A stretch of DNA of 64,000 nucleotides from Anaerolineales bacterium UBA2395 (GCA_002343775.1 DDSH01000012.1:248001-312000); one strand, 5' to 3'. Shown: positions 16,608 through 25,336, numbered from the stretch's first letter. Numbers and translations: made by a program. Notes: generated by a model from the letters alone, not told the origin.

Positions 16608-17420
16608 TTACTTTCCTGCTTCCACCTCGACTCCAAGGATTCTGTCGAGGCGGAAGGTGCGATCCGCTTCGCGGGTATGGCAGTACGCCTGCAAGTAAAT
16701 GTAATCGGACAAGCCGATCACCTCTTTTGGGGAGACCCAACGCTCGGAGGTCTCGCCATCCTTGTCCATATATTTGATGAAGAGCCGCTTCCCGCTGTGG
16801 ATGGCTTCGCTCAGTTCGGTGGGCAGGTACACGCCTTCACGGGGCCAGGCGGGTGAGTTGTAAATGCCGATCAGATCGTCCAGTGATTTGTTAATGGATT
16901 TGAGAGAATCGGTCAGCGCGAAGAAGAGATTTTTCATGGTGATCGCATCCGCGAGGGCGCGCGACCCAGAGATATTGTTGGTGATGTGAAAATCCTGTGC
17001 GAGATGGTTCAGGCTGTAGGAGGGTAGTTCGTAATAATCACGCGCCAGCAGGAGCGTGTCGATCAGGTTCGGGAATTCGATGGTTCGTCCCAGTTTGCGG
17101 TATTCGTTATCGAGGAATTGAATGTCGAATTTGGCATTGTGACAGACGACAACCGCATCTTTCAATGCTTCGTCCAATGATCCGGCGATCTCGGCAAAAC
17201 GGGGCTTGTCGCTGAAGTTGATGCCGCCCAATCCATTGGCATGAACCGCTGACGGCGAAAGGTCACGTTCGGGGTTGATGAGCAGGTCCAGGGTCCGTTG
17301 GATGCGTTTGCCTTCCGTCACGATGACGGCGATCTGGCAGATGCGGTCCCCGAACCAGGGGGAAAGCCCGGTGGTTTCGATATCCAGAAAAGCGAAGCGT
17401 GTGTTGGCAATTTCAAGCAT
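16608..17420 (-). CDS. DnaQ-type exonuclease domain fused to a WYL-like domain; catalytic His replaced
   Basis: 270 residues. The exonuclease part (about 5-175) has Exo I FLDIETTGLSPW and Exo II CHNAKFDIQFL. At Exo III the usual H-x4-D reads SRALAD, with Ser in place of the general-base His (codon TCG). The C-terminal part (about 195-270) resembles a WYL domain: RLFIKYMDKDGE, then YIYLQAYCHTR and RTFRLDRI. WYL domains bind nucleic acids or nucleotides and often sit in damage or defence regulators. The protein may be a weakened nuclease or a ligand sensor. ATG 17420 is chosen over an upstream in-frame start. Confidence 0.85.
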   Translation of the reverse strand: MLEIANTRFAFLDIETTGLSPWFGDRICQIAVIVTEGKRIQRTLDLLINPERDLSPSAVHANGLGGINFSDKPRFAEIAGSLDEALKDAVVVCHNAKFDIQFLDNEYRKLGRTIEFPNLIDTLLLARDYYELPSYSLNHLAQDFHITNNISGSRALADAITMKNLFFALTDSLKSINKSLDDLIGIYNSPAWPREGVYLPTELSEAIHSGKRLFIKYMDKDGETSERWVSPKEVIGLSDYIYLQAYCHTREADRTFRLDRILGVEVEAGK

Positions 17421-17480
17421 GGTTGGCGCACCTTTTGAGCGCGCCAATCTTACCGTCTTTTGCGGGGTTGCGCAAACGGA

Positions 17481-18506
17481 CTATGCGCGCCGCCCGTCGA
17501 TCTTGTCGAATGTAGCGCCATAGACGTAGCGGTTGCCGAGCAGGAAGTTGTGCGGGAAGCCCATGTCAATGGCGCTGACTTCATCCAGCCGTTTGTATTG
17601 TTCGTCGGTCAATTTCCACTCGTTGCTTGCCATGTTATCTTTGAGTTGCTTGACGCTTCGCGCGCCGAGGATGGGAATCATCTGTGTGTTGGGATGCTGG
17701 CGCACCCAGTTGATCGCCACCTGCGACATGGGCTTGCCGACCTCCTTCGAAACGGCTTCGACTTCCTTTACAACCTTCACTGACTTTTCACTTAACTTCA
17801 ATTTTTGGGAATTCAAACGCGTGGAACTTTTGACCGGCTTGAGGAATTTTCCGGTCAGGATGCCTGCTTCCAGTAGACCCCACGGCAGGACGGTCATCTC
17901 CCAGTGGTTTGCCATTGGGATGATGGAGCGTTCCACGGCGCGGTCGAGCAGCGAGTAGGGGATTTGCATGCCGAGAAAACGGGACCAGCCCATGAGGTCG
18001 GCGCGGGTGTTGGCTTCAGCGACGATGTGATCTGGTGTGTCGGAGAATGCCACGTAGTTGACCTTGCCCTGCCGGACGAGGTCGTCCAGTCCGCGTACCA
18101 CTTCTTCGACGGGCGTCATGTAATCCCACATGTGCAGATAGTACAGATCAATATGATCGGTCTTGAGGCGTTTGAGACTCTTCTCGACGGATTTCATCAT
18201 GTTTTTGCGGCTGTTACCACCTCCGTTCGGGTCGGGGTTGTCCGGCTTGGTGAGTGTGTATTTGGTTGCCACGACAAAATGGTCGCGATCCGCTTTGAGA
18301 AAATCACCGAGGAATTCCTCGCTGGTACCGTCGGTGTAGTTGACCGACGTGTCGATGAAATTGCCGCCCGCGTTGGCAAAGAAATCGAACATCTTTTTGC
18401 TTTCGGCTTTGGATGCACCCCAGCCCCAGGTCTCGCCGAAGGTCATCGTACCGAGGCAGAGTTCCGAAACACGCAAGCCGCTGCGTCCTAGTAATTTGTA
18501 TCTCAT
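17481..18506 (-). CDS. Aldo/keto reductase
   Basis: 341 residues, NADPH-dependent TIM-barrel reductase. It begins MRYKLLGRSGLRVSELCLG. The catalytic set is visible as Asp and Tyr in FIDTSVNYTDGTSE, Lys in VVATKYTL and His in DLYYLHMWD. The C-terminal NADP site contains ILGARSVKQLKDN. GAGAGGAA precedes ATG 18506. Its upstream region holds a TATACT box and a copy of the AGGTGACATCTG element also found by the AOR gene. The substrate is not predictable. Confidence 0.93.
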   Translation of the reverse strand: MRYKLLGRSGLRVSELCLGTMTFGETWGWGASKAESKKMFDFFANAGGNFIDTSVNYTDGTSEEFLGDFLKADRDHFVVATKYTLTKPDNPDPNGGGNSRKNMMKSVEKSLKRLKTDHIDLYYLHMWDYMTPVEEVVRGLDDLVRQGKVNYVAFSDTPDHIVAEANTRADLMGWSRFLGMQIPYSLLDRAVERSIIPMANHWEMTVLPWGLLEAGILTGKFLKPVKSSTRLNSQKLKLSEKSVKVVKEVEAVSKEVGKPMSQVAINWVRQHPNTQMIPILGARSVKQLKDNMASNEWKLTDEQYKRLDEVSAIDMGFPHNFLLGNRYVYGATFDKIDGRRA

Positions 18507-18532
18507 AAGTTCCTCTCGTTGAAAAAATAGGC

Positions 18533-18563
18533 GACGTCTGTCAGATGTCACCTAAAGAGTATA
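18533..18563 (-). promoter_or_regulatory. Promoter -10 box and shared element before the aldo/keto reductase
   Basis: TATACT (18558-18563, minus strand) is followed six bases later by AGGTGACATCTG (18552 down to 18541), which runs into CAGACGTC to make an imperfect palindrome. A repressor bound there would overlap the transcription start. Confidence 0.4.
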
Positions 18564-18603
18564 GCAAGGGTTATTCGATTTTTTCCCCATACTTTCGGAT
18601 GGT

Positions 18604-19056
18604 TTATTTCAATGCGCGCGGTTTGAGGTTTCGTCCGCCCACCCATGCGCCAACGGCGGTGGCAAGCACAGAAAGCAGAAAGCTGACCAGGATCGCCGCT
18701 TCGAAACGTCCCTGCATGATGACGTTCACGATCAGAACATCCAGCGCGAGGGCTTGCAGGCGGAATGATTCGGGCATGAAGATGCCGAGCAGCAAACCGA
18801 GCAAAGCGCCAAAAGCCATGCCGGTATACGCGCCCACACTTACGCCACCGGTTACCCCAGCCGTGCGGACGGTGAGCAAGCCTGTCAGCGCACCGGTGAT
18901 GGCACCAAGAACGATCCCCAGCAACCCGACCCATTGCACGCCGCTCCACAATCCACTCAACGCGCCAGTAGCAGCACCCAGTACCGCGCCAAACATGCCG
19001 CCAAGCAAAGCGCCGAAGAGACTGCTTTTCCGAAAAAGTTCGTTATTTTCCGTCAT
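18604..19056 (-). CDS. Glycine-zipper membrane protein of unknown function
   Basis: 150 residues, almost entirely hydrophobic. Repeated Gly/Ala-x3-Gly patterns (ALLGGMFGAVLGAATGALSG, then LGAITGALTGLL) span about four helices, typical of tightly packed glycine-zipper segments. AAAGGAAC lies upstream of the ATG. No enzymatic motif. It starts divergently from folE. Confidence 0.75.
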   Translation of the reverse strand: MTENNELFRKSSLFGALLGGMFGAVLGAATGALSGLWSGVQWVGLLGIVLGAITGALTGLLTVRTAGVTGGVSVGAYTGMAFGALLGLLLGIFMPESFRLQALALDVLIVNVIMQGRFEAAILVSFLLSVLATAVGAWVGGRNLKPRALK

Positions 19057-19156
19057 ATAAGTTCCTTTAATGTGAGATTGATCGTCTCGTATTTTACCTT
19101 GCCCCTTCCGGCATCAAATCAGATAAAATCGAGACACCCTGAAAACGGAGATGAAC

Positions 19157-19792
19157 ATGCAAAACCCCGAATTAAGCGAAGACTTCGATGAGCGTCCGTC
19201 CTTTAATGAAGAGATCGACACCAACGCCATCGAAACAGCGGTGCGTTCCATGCTTTCCGCGTTTGGCGAAAACCCCGACCGTGAAGGGCTGGTCAATACG
19301 CCCAAGCGCGTCGCCCGCATGTACCCCGAACTATTGAGCGGCTACCGCACCGACGTGGAAAAACTGGTCAATGGTGCCATCTTCAACGTGACCTATGACG
19401 ACATGGTCATTGTGCGCGACATCGAATATTTCAGCCTGTGCGAACATCACATGCTGCCCTTCATGGGGCGTGCCCACGTTGCCTATATTCCCAAGGGACA
19501 GGTGATCGGTCTTTCCAAGATCCCACGCATTGTGGATATGTACGCCCGCCGCCTGCAAGTGCAGGAACGCATGACGCGTCAGATCGCCGACTTTATCAAC
19601 GACCTGCTCAAACCCCAAGGCGTTGCCGTGGTGGTGGAAGGGCTGCACCTGTGCGCGATGATGCGCGGCGTAAAAAAACATGATGCCCGCATGACCACCT
19701 CTTCCATGCTGGGCACCTTTCGTAAAAGCATCAATACGCGCCAGGAATTTTTGGACCATCTCGACCGCGGCGCGGAGCCGCTCAGGATATAA
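19157..19792 (+). CDS. folE: GTP cyclohydrolase I
   Basis: 211 residues. It converts GTP to dihydroneopterin triphosphate, the first step to folate and tetrahydropterin cofactors. The zinc ligands are visible: Cys95 and a His in FSLCEHHMLPF, and Cys166 in LHLCAMMRG. VIGLSKIPRIVDMYARRLQV is classic. ATG 19157 is preferred because GGAG sits 6 nt away; an ATG at 19151 directly abuts it. The 3' end overlaps the converging folK by 11 bp. Here it probably also feeds the phenylalanine hydroxylase cofactor. Confidence 0.96.
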   Translation: MQNPELSEDFDERPSFNEEIDTNAIETAVRSMLSAFGENPDREGLVNTPKRVARMYPELLSGYRTDVEKLVNGAIFNVTYDDMVIVRDIEYFSLCEHHMLPFMGRAHVAYIPKGQVIGLSKIPRIVDMYARRLQVQERMTRQIADFINDLLKPQGVAVVVEGLHLCAMMRGVKKHDARMTTSSMLGTFRKSINTRQEFLDHLDRGAEPLRI

Positions 19793-20261
19793 CCACGTCC
19801 TCGCGCTTGCGCATCCATACCTGACCTTGAGCCTGTTGCGCCGCTTCGAGCAGAATCTCCCCTTTGGTTGGGTGGACGAAATCGGGTATTAATTCTGCCA
19901 GCGGCACGATGACAAAGGCATACTCCCAAAACTCCGTGTTGAGCGGCTGGTCATCATACAGCACGATGTCAATATCAATCGTACGCGGCGCGTTCTTCTC
20001 CGAACTGCGCACACGACCCAGATCCGCCTCGATGGGGCGGATGATTTTTTCCTTGAACTCGACCGGCTCCAGCGGGGTGAGGAACGAGACACAAGAGTTC
20101 AAGAAATTCGGTCCGTCGAACCCGACCGATTCCGTTTCCCACACGGATGATATTTCTTCCACCTTCCCGATCTCGCGCAGTCTTTGGACCGCTTTAGGAA
20201 GATGGACACACGCCCCGATGTTCGAACCGAGACTCAAATACATGCGATGCAATCTATCCAT
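19782..20261 (-). CDS. folK: 6-hydroxymethyl-dihydropterin pyrophosphokinase
   Basis: 159 residues. It transfers pyrophosphate from ATP to hydroxymethyl-dihydropterin in folate synthesis. YLSLGSNIG at the start and APRTIDIDIVLYDD are the family signatures. The ATG at 20261 overlaps the last codons of folB, implying coupled translation; a Met six codons later is the alternative start. The 3' end overlaps folE head-on by 11 bp, an unusually tight convergent arrangement. Confidence 0.93.
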   Translation of the reverse strand: MDRLHRMYLSLGSNIGACVHLPKAVQRLREIGKVEEISSVWETESVGFDGPNFLNSCVSFLTPLEPVEFKEKIIRPIEADLGRVRSSEKNAPRTIDIDIVLYDDQPLNTEFWEYAFVIVPLAELIPDFVHPTKGEILLEAAQQAQGQVWMRKREDVVIS

Positions 20262-20610
20262 CGCGTTTGCGTTCCACCTCCACACCCACAGATTTGGCGA
20301 AGCGCACCGCGCCGGGTTTCTCCACGCGCACGATCACTTTCTTCACCAACGCATTTTCAAGACATAGTCTTGCCAGGTCGTTCGCCAGCGCCTCAACGGT
20401 CAGCCGTTTGGCGGTTTCGGCGTGCGTTTGAACCTTCTTCGCCAGGTCGCTGTAATCCACGCAGTCGCTGATGCTGTCACTTTCCGCCGCGGGAATGGTG
20501 TCGGTATAGACCGTGATGTTGATCAGAATATCCTGCGCTTTTTCACGTTCCCAATCGCGAATGCCAATAATGCCGCGCACGAGCAGGTCTTTGATGAATA
20601 CTTTGTCCAT
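20254..20610 (-). CDS. folB: Dihydroneopterin aldolase
   Basis: 118 residues. It cleaves dihydroneopterin to hydroxymethyl-dihydropterin. It begins MDKVFIKDLLVRGIIGIRDW, then DILINITVYTD, with the active-site Lys in VRVEKPGA. AAGGAG lies 5 nt before the chosen ATG. It overlaps folK by 8 bp and lies 32 nt after the FolM-like reductase; the three form one minus-strand operon. Confidence 0.94.
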   Translation of the reverse strand: MDKVFIKDLLVRGIIGIRDWEREKAQDILINITVYTDTIPAAESDSISDCVDYSDLAKKVQTHAETAKRLTVEALANDLARLCLENALVKKVIVRVEKPGAVRFAKSVGVEVERKRDG

Positions 20611-20641
20611 GATGCTCCTTGTTCTTTGTCGCAATGACAGA

Positions 20642-21373
20642 TTAGATCAAATGTCTTCCGCCATCCAGATGGATAACCTCGCCGGTAATATACGCGGGAC
20701 CGGATAGCAGGAACAATAAGGCTTCTTCGACTTCTTTCGCATCGCTCCACCGTTGAGCGGGGACATGCTCAATGACCTTTTCACTCACTGACGGATTATC
20801 CACTGGCGGCAGAATTGCCCCCAGCGCCAGCCCATTGACGGTGATATTTGGCGCGAGCGCCAGTGCCATTGACTTGGTCATGCCTGCCAATGCAGATTTG
20901 GTAACCGTGTAGGGGAAATGGTCTGCGCCGGGGCGAAGGGCGCGCCAATCGAGGATGTTGACGATACGACCTTCCTGCGCGTGTTTGGCAAACGCCTGAC
21001 ACAGCAAAAACGGTGCGGTCAGGTTGATGGCAAGATGGCGATTCCAATCGTCGAGCGTGGTGTCGTGGAGGGTGAGCGACTCAAAAATAGCGGCGCTGTT
21101 GACCAGTCCATACAGCGGACTTAATTCACTGGCGCGTTCGATCAATTGCGATGCGCTTTCGGGTTGCGAAAGGTCTGAAGTGAGCACCCAGGCTTGAGGT
21201 CCGAGGGAGGCGATCTCATCCCGAAGCGATTCGGCATCTGCGGGGGAGTGCCCATGATGGATGATGACGTTCGCGCCGGCGTGTCCACATGCCAAAGCAA
21301 AGATGCGCCCCACGCGGCGGGCGGCTCCGGTGATGAGGATGGTCTTCCCGTTCAAAGGTGTCATCAAGGCCAT
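20642..21373 (-). CDS. Short-chain dehydrogenase, probable pteridine reductase (FolM-like)
   Basis: 243 residues, SDR fold with Y-x3-K (YTVTK). The cofactor loop reads TGAARRVGR, the T-G-x3-R-x-G form seen in FolM and PTR1 pteridine reductases instead of the usual TGxxxGxG. HLDGGRHLI near the C-terminus fits the family. It probably reduces dihydropterins (for example dihydromonapterin) to the tetrahydro form. It sits upstream of folB-folK and divergent from phenylalanine hydroxylase, which needs such a cofactor. Assignment is from the motif plus context. Confidence 0.8.
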   Translation of the reverse strand: MALMTPLNGKTILITGAARRVGRIFALACGHAGANVIIHHGHSPADAESLRDEIASLGPQAWVLTSDLSQPESASQLIERASELSPLYGLVNSAAIFESLTLHDTTLDDWNRHLAINLTAPFLLCQAFAKHAQEGRIVNILDWRALRPGADHFPYTVTKSALAGMTKSMALALAPNITVNGLALGAILPPVDNPSVSEKVIEHVPAQRWSDAKEVEEALLFLLSGPAYITGEVIHLDGGRHLI

Positions 21374-21410
21374 TGTAACATTTTCAAATTAGACAAAGTT
21401 TATCCTGTTC

Positions 21411-21439
21411 TTGACGCTCGTTTTTTCTGGTGATAACAT
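21411..21439 (+). promoter_or_regulatory. Promoter of the phenylalanine hydroxylase gene
   Basis: TTGACG (21411-21416), 17 nt, TAACAT (21434-21439), with a start predicted near 21446 and an AAAGGAG site beyond it. Confidence 0.6.
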
Positions 21440-21475
21440 GACCTTGCATTCCGCCCTTTTCGAAAGGAGATATGA

Positions 21476-22486
21476 ATGACCAAAAATCAACACGCGCCAG
21501 CCTACACGGGGGATATTGCCGCACAGCAAGTCACATCGCCGGAGTATTCAAAGGAGAATCAGGAACTATCTTTTTCAGAGGAGCAGCACGCCATTTGGGC
21601 TGACCTGTTCGCCGGAGTCTATCAGCCGTATCTGTTGGAGCATCTCTGTGCCGAATGGAAAACCGGCATGGACTTGCTGGCACTCGACCCGCTTCGTATT
21701 CCCACGGTCTCGCATCTGAACGGGCGCATCACGCCGCGCACGGGATGGTCTATCGAACGGACGGTGGTGCGCTACACGCTTGCAGACGACTGGTACAAGA
21801 AGTTCGCCCAGCGTGTCTTTTTAATTACCGACTACCTGCGTACACGCGACCAGATGGAGTTCACGCCCGAGCCGGACATGTTCCACGATATCTTCGGTCA
21901 CCTGCCGTTCCTGACGCAGGAGTTCTATGCAAAGATCGAGGACAAGTTCGCGCCTGCTTATATGAAAGCGACACAGGAGGAACGCGAGGTCATCAAGCGG
22001 CTGGCGTGGTACAGCACGGAGTTCGGGTTGGTGGTGCAGGAGAATCGCTTCAAGGTCTTTGGGGCGGGGATCATCTCGGGGCGCAAGGAATTGACGCGCA
22101 CCATCATGGAGTTCTACCGCCTCGGTCGTGACAATGTGATCGACTTCAGCCAGCCGGTCTTCCCGCAGTTGCAGTCGCATTTCCGCGTGAACCGCGACAA
22201 CCTGCACCGCATCATCGATGGGGTGAATTCGTTGCACCAGAAGGGACAGATGTCCTCTGCCGATGAAGGTTGGAACGTGGTGCTCGGTTTGTATAAGAAA
22301 CTTGGCATCGACCCGGATGGTATGTTCGGCGGGGAGGTTATCCTTGCGCCGTTCGATATCGAGACGATTGCGCGCATCCCGAAAACGGTGTACGCCTTCA
22401 ACCCGATGCTGTTCGTGTGCGAGTCGCTGGAGGAGATGGACATCCTGCTCGATTCATATTTGAAGCCGATCGCCATGCGGGCATAA
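21476..22486 (+). CDS. phhA: Phenylalanine 4-hydroxylase
   Basis: 336 residues, iron- and tetrahydropterin-dependent hydroxylase making tyrosine from phenylalanine. The iron ligands are His137 and His142 (PDMFHDIFGHLPFL) and Glu182 (WYSTEFGL). AAAGGAGAT precedes the ATG. It stands beside folE, folK, folB and a FolM-like reductase, so cofactor synthesis and use are clustered. Length and start fit bacterial PhhA, with an N-terminal extension of about 30 residues. It may supply tyrosine or begin phenylalanine breakdown. Confidence 0.95.
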   Translation: MTKNQHAPAYTGDIAAQQVTSPEYSKENQELSFSEEQHAIWADLFAGVYQPYLLEHLCAEWKTGMDLLALDPLRIPTVSHLNGRITPRTGWSIERTVVRYTLADDWYKKFAQRVFLITDYLRTRDQMEFTPEPDMFHDIFGHLPFLTQEFYAKIEDKFAPAYMKATQEEREVIKRLAWYSTEFGLVVQENRFKVFGAGIISGRKELTRTIMEFYRLGRDNVIDFSQPVFPQLQSHFRVNRDNLHRIIDGVNSLHQKGQMSSADEGWNVVLGLYKKLGIDPDGMFGGEVILAPFDIETIARIPKTVYAFNPMLFVCESLEEMDILLDSYLKPIAMRA

Positions 22487-22602
22487 AAAGATTGTGAAAG
22501 AATCCCCAAAGGCTATGGTCTTTGGGGATTTTGTTCTTTAAGGTTTTGAGGTTGCGGGTGTATAATGCGCGAAATTAACCAGTATCAGTTCAGGAGGATG
22601 GT

Positions 22603-23160
22603 ATGTCCGCAACCGAGATCGCTTGTCCATTTTGTGGGGAGATGATCAAAGCTACAGCGAAAAAGTGCCGTTTTTGTAACGAGTTTTTGGAAGAAGGACT
22701 GACACGTCAGGCAGTCTTGCAGGACCATGCTGCTGGAACACCAGCGGTGCAGGAACCTGTTGCGGCTCCTGCACAAGCCGTCCAAGTGGCTGCCGCTCCA
22801 GCGGAAGCAGCACCCGCGAGCCAAGCCGCTGCGGCTCCTGCCGAAGCAGCTGCCCAGCCCCCCGCTGAAGCGGTTGCGGCTGCCGTCACTCCCTCGGGAT
22901 TGGCAGACTTGTATGCCAAGGTCAATGCCCTGCCTGATTCAGATGCCAAGACAAAATTGCTGGAAAACCTCAAAGCGCTCGAATCACAGACCGATGAATC
23001 CGATGAGACTGCGGTGGAAGGCATCATCCACAGTGTGACCGAATACGCGCCGGATGTGGCGGAGATCGCCATCAGCACTCTCATCAACCCCGCCAGCGGT
23101 GTGACCACGCTCGTGCAAAAGGTCGCCATGCGTATTTCGGAAGGCAAGAAGAGCGGATAA
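22603..23160 (+). CDS. Zinc-ribbon protein with an Ala/Pro-rich linker
   Basis: 185 residues. A zinc ribbon (CPFCGEMIKATAKKCRFCNE) occupies residues 8-27. A linker of about 70 residues, mostly Ala, Pro, Val and Glu, follows, then a C-terminal helical domain of about 85 residues. AGGAGG precedes the ATG, and TATAAT is at about 22561-22566. The role is unknown; the large orphan protein follows 60 nt later and is probably in the same operon. Confidence 0.8.
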   Translation: MSATEIACPFCGEMIKATAKKCRFCNEFLEEGLTRQAVLQDHAAGTPAVQEPVAAPAQAVQVAAAPAEAAPASQAAAAPAEAAAQPPAEAVAAAVTPSGLADLYAKVNALPDSDAKTKLLENLKALESQTDESDETAVEGIIHSVTEYAPDVAEIAISTLINPASGVTTLVQKVAMRISEGKKSG

Positions 23161-23220
23161 ATCACCACAAGGCAGGATGTCATCCTGCCTTGTGCCATTA
23201 ATTTTTAAAGGAGTACTTTC

Positions 23221-25305
23221 ATGGCTGCGACGTATTACTTTCAATGGCAGAACCCGCAATTGCTTAAAGATATTTATCCCATGCGCCTGCCCAAACTGCG
23301 TGACTTCCTCATCTACTACAAGGAAGCCGACCTGTGGGCGCAATACAAAGACAAGGATATTGCCACCCTCGCAGCGGATGTGAAGGAATACGAAGACGGC
23401 ATGGATGCCGCCCGCGCCACTGAATTCAAGCAATACTCCAGCCTGAAGTCATACTTTATGACCAAGGATGTGAAGGGCTTTTTTGTGAAGTACAACCCTC
23501 TGGAGCCGGAAGCCCTGGCGCTGGTGCAGAAAAATCACGACCTGTTCATCACCTCGTGGCCCAAGGACATTCGCGGCGAACGCAACTTCATTCAAATGCG
23601 CATCGAGTCGTTCAAGACCAATCTGGGTTTTTTGCGCGACCGAATCCGCTTTTTGCAGCGCCAACTGGAAGGCATGGCGGCGGAGCATCCCAACCGCGCC
23701 AAGGTGCAGGCCGAATACGATCTCAAGAACGGATCGGCGCTGCCGATGCTGCTGGAAGAGATGGAAAAACTGCGCCAGTTCGAAGCGACGTACGACAAGA
23801 TCGAGGGTCCAAAACTCGAATGGTACAAGCTCACCAAAGCCGACCCGAATTACAAGACCACTGAAGAGGAATTCCTCGTTAACTACGACCCGAAGGTTCC
23901 CGTCCGGCTGCAAGACATCGTCCGCTTGAAGGTGGAACAGTACACCAAAACGCTCGAAGGCAAGGATCAGTACCAGCTGCTGGCGGAGATCCGCCAACGG
24001 TTCGAGAAAGAGCCGAAGCGCTTCCCGACCTGGCTGCAATACATGGTCATCCATTTTTCGGGGATGCGCTACAAATCCGCGCATGGGTCGTGGGCAGACC
24101 CGAAAGACCTGCTCGTGCGCCTGCGTGTGGACGAGGTGAAGAAAGCCCAAGCCGCTTTGACCGATGCCGATGTGACCGCAAAATGCGCCGAGAAGATCGC
24201 CCAATACGAAGGCACAGGTGCGAACAAGCCCGCGCTTGCCAAAGCCACCGAAAAGGTTTGGAAGGACAAAATCGCTTTGCACATGCAGGGCGTCAAAGCC
24301 AACGGACCCAAGACCAAGCGCGCCGGTCTGGCGGCGTTGGTGGAGGAAGAGGCTCGGTACGACTTCATGACCATGACGACCGATCAGGCTCTGGCGAAGT
24401 TGGAAGCGATGAAATCCCAACTGCCTGCCTGGGCGTGGAAATGGATCGTCATGCTTACCTCGCTGCGAGTCAATCACGTCACCGCACCGGGTTGGGAAAC
24501 CTTCACGCCCGAAGAGGACAAGACCCGCTTTGCCGACATGACGCTCTTCCCGATCTTCAGCAAATGGGCGAGCGACAACACCGGCATGTGGCGACCCGAA
24601 CATGGACGCTCGCAGGAGATCATCGTCACACGCGCGGTCTGCAATGAAACCGCCGAGCATGCTCAGCACATTCGTGGACATCTGCCCCCCGGTGGTCTGA
24701 CCGATAACGCTGCGCGGTATGTCAAAGCCGCCGCCGAAAAAGTACCCGGCGCGTACTTCATCAAACCGATAGACGCGAAACCCTACACCCAGGGCGCAAG
24801 CATTTTCTGGCTGCGGTATGTCAACAGTGAGCCGAGCGTCTGGCAGGTTCCCAAGCCAACACAGGACGCCAATGGGGTGGGGCTGGTTCCCGCCGAATAC
24901 ATGGGCAAACGTCCCGCTCCCAAAGGCGGGAAGAAGAATGCGCCTCCGCCCATCGCGCCGTGGGAATACAAAGCGGGCGGGTTTACCCGCTCTCGCACCA
25001 CCATCGATGCGGAGAAAAAGAAATCGACCCAAGCGCAGTGGCTGCGTTGGATCCACGAAGCGACCGTCATCGAAGTGGTGGATACCGCCGACGGCACCTA
25101 CGTCTACACCTTTGAAACCTCCCTGCCCGACGACTTCGCCGGAACTTCCTGCCTCGGTATCTTCCGTAATACCCTGCGCTGGAATCTCGACGACGGCACC
25201 GAAGACAACTACAACCGCTCCTTTGTCGGTTATGTGCCTGAAGGGCAAGTGCCAGTGGAAAACCTCAAATCACTGATGGATTGGAACAAGATCATTTTGA
25301 AATAA
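23221..25305 (+). CDS. Large conserved-looking protein of unknown function
   Basis: 694 residues, soluble, no signal peptide or membrane helix. The first 330 residues or so are rich in charged helices. The central part has an ordered Trp-rich segment (LPAWAWKWIVMLTSLRVNHV) and CNETAEHAQHIRGHLPPGG with His, Cys and Glu that could bind metal. The C-terminal third has aromatic-rich strand-like stretches. I recognise no family. AAAGGAG precedes the ATG, and a zinc-ribbon gene lies just upstream. Codon use matches the neighbours, so it is probably a resident gene. Confidence 0.85.
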   Translation: MAATYYFQWQNPQLLKDIYPMRLPKLRDFLIYYKEADLWAQYKDKDIATLAADVKEYEDGMDAARATEFKQYSSLKSYFMTKDVKGFFVKYNPLEPEALALVQKNHDLFITSWPKDIRGERNFIQMRIESFKTNLGFLRDRIRFLQRQLEGMAAEHPNRAKVQAEYDLKNGSALPMLLEEMEKLRQFEATYDKIEGPKLEWYKLTKADPNYKTTEEEFLVNYDPKVPVRLQDIVRLKVEQYTKTLEGKDQYQLLAEIRQRFEKEPKRFPTWLQYMVIHFSGMRYKSAHGSWADPKDLLVRLRVDEVKKAQAALTDADVTAKCAEKIAQYEGTGANKPALAKATEKVWKDKIALHMQGVKANGPKTKRAGLAALVEEEARYDFMTMTTDQALAKLEAMKSQLPAWAWKWIVMLTSLRVNHVTAPGWETFTPEEDKTRFADMTLFPIFSKWASDNTGMWRPEHGRSQEIIVTRAVCNETAEHAQHIRGHLPPGGLTDNAARYVKAAAEKVPGAYFIKPIDAKPYTQGASIFWLRYVNSEPSVWQVPKPTQDANGVGLVPAEYMGKRPAPKGGKKNAPPPIAPWEYKAGGFTRSRTTIDAEKKKSTQAQWLRWIHEATVIEVVDTADGTYVYTFETSLPDDFAGTSCLGIFRNTLRWNLDDGTEDNYNRSFVGYVPEGQVPVENLKSLMDWNKIILK

Positions 25306-25309
25306 ACAC

Positions 25310-25336
25310 GTAGGTCACGCTACAAGCGTGACCTAC
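25310..25336. repeat. GTAGG-type palindrome directly after a gene
   Basis: GTAGGTCACGC pairs with GCGTGACCTAC around 5 nt, 5 nt after the stop codon. It belongs to a family with 26410-26436, 28793-28820 and 33129-33154. It would make a strong hairpin but has no T-run. Confidence 0.75.

Noticed and set aside
22720..22890. Possible tandem DNA repeat in the zinc-ribbon gene
   Set aside because: The Ala/Pro/Glu-rich linker gives repetitive codons, but no fixed-length DNA unit is evident.
23449..25248. 599-residue open frame opposite the large orphan protein
   Set aside because: Phe/Gly/Arg-skewed composition typical of antisense frames. The plus-strand frame has a ribosome site, balanced composition and fits its neighbours, although its function is unknown.
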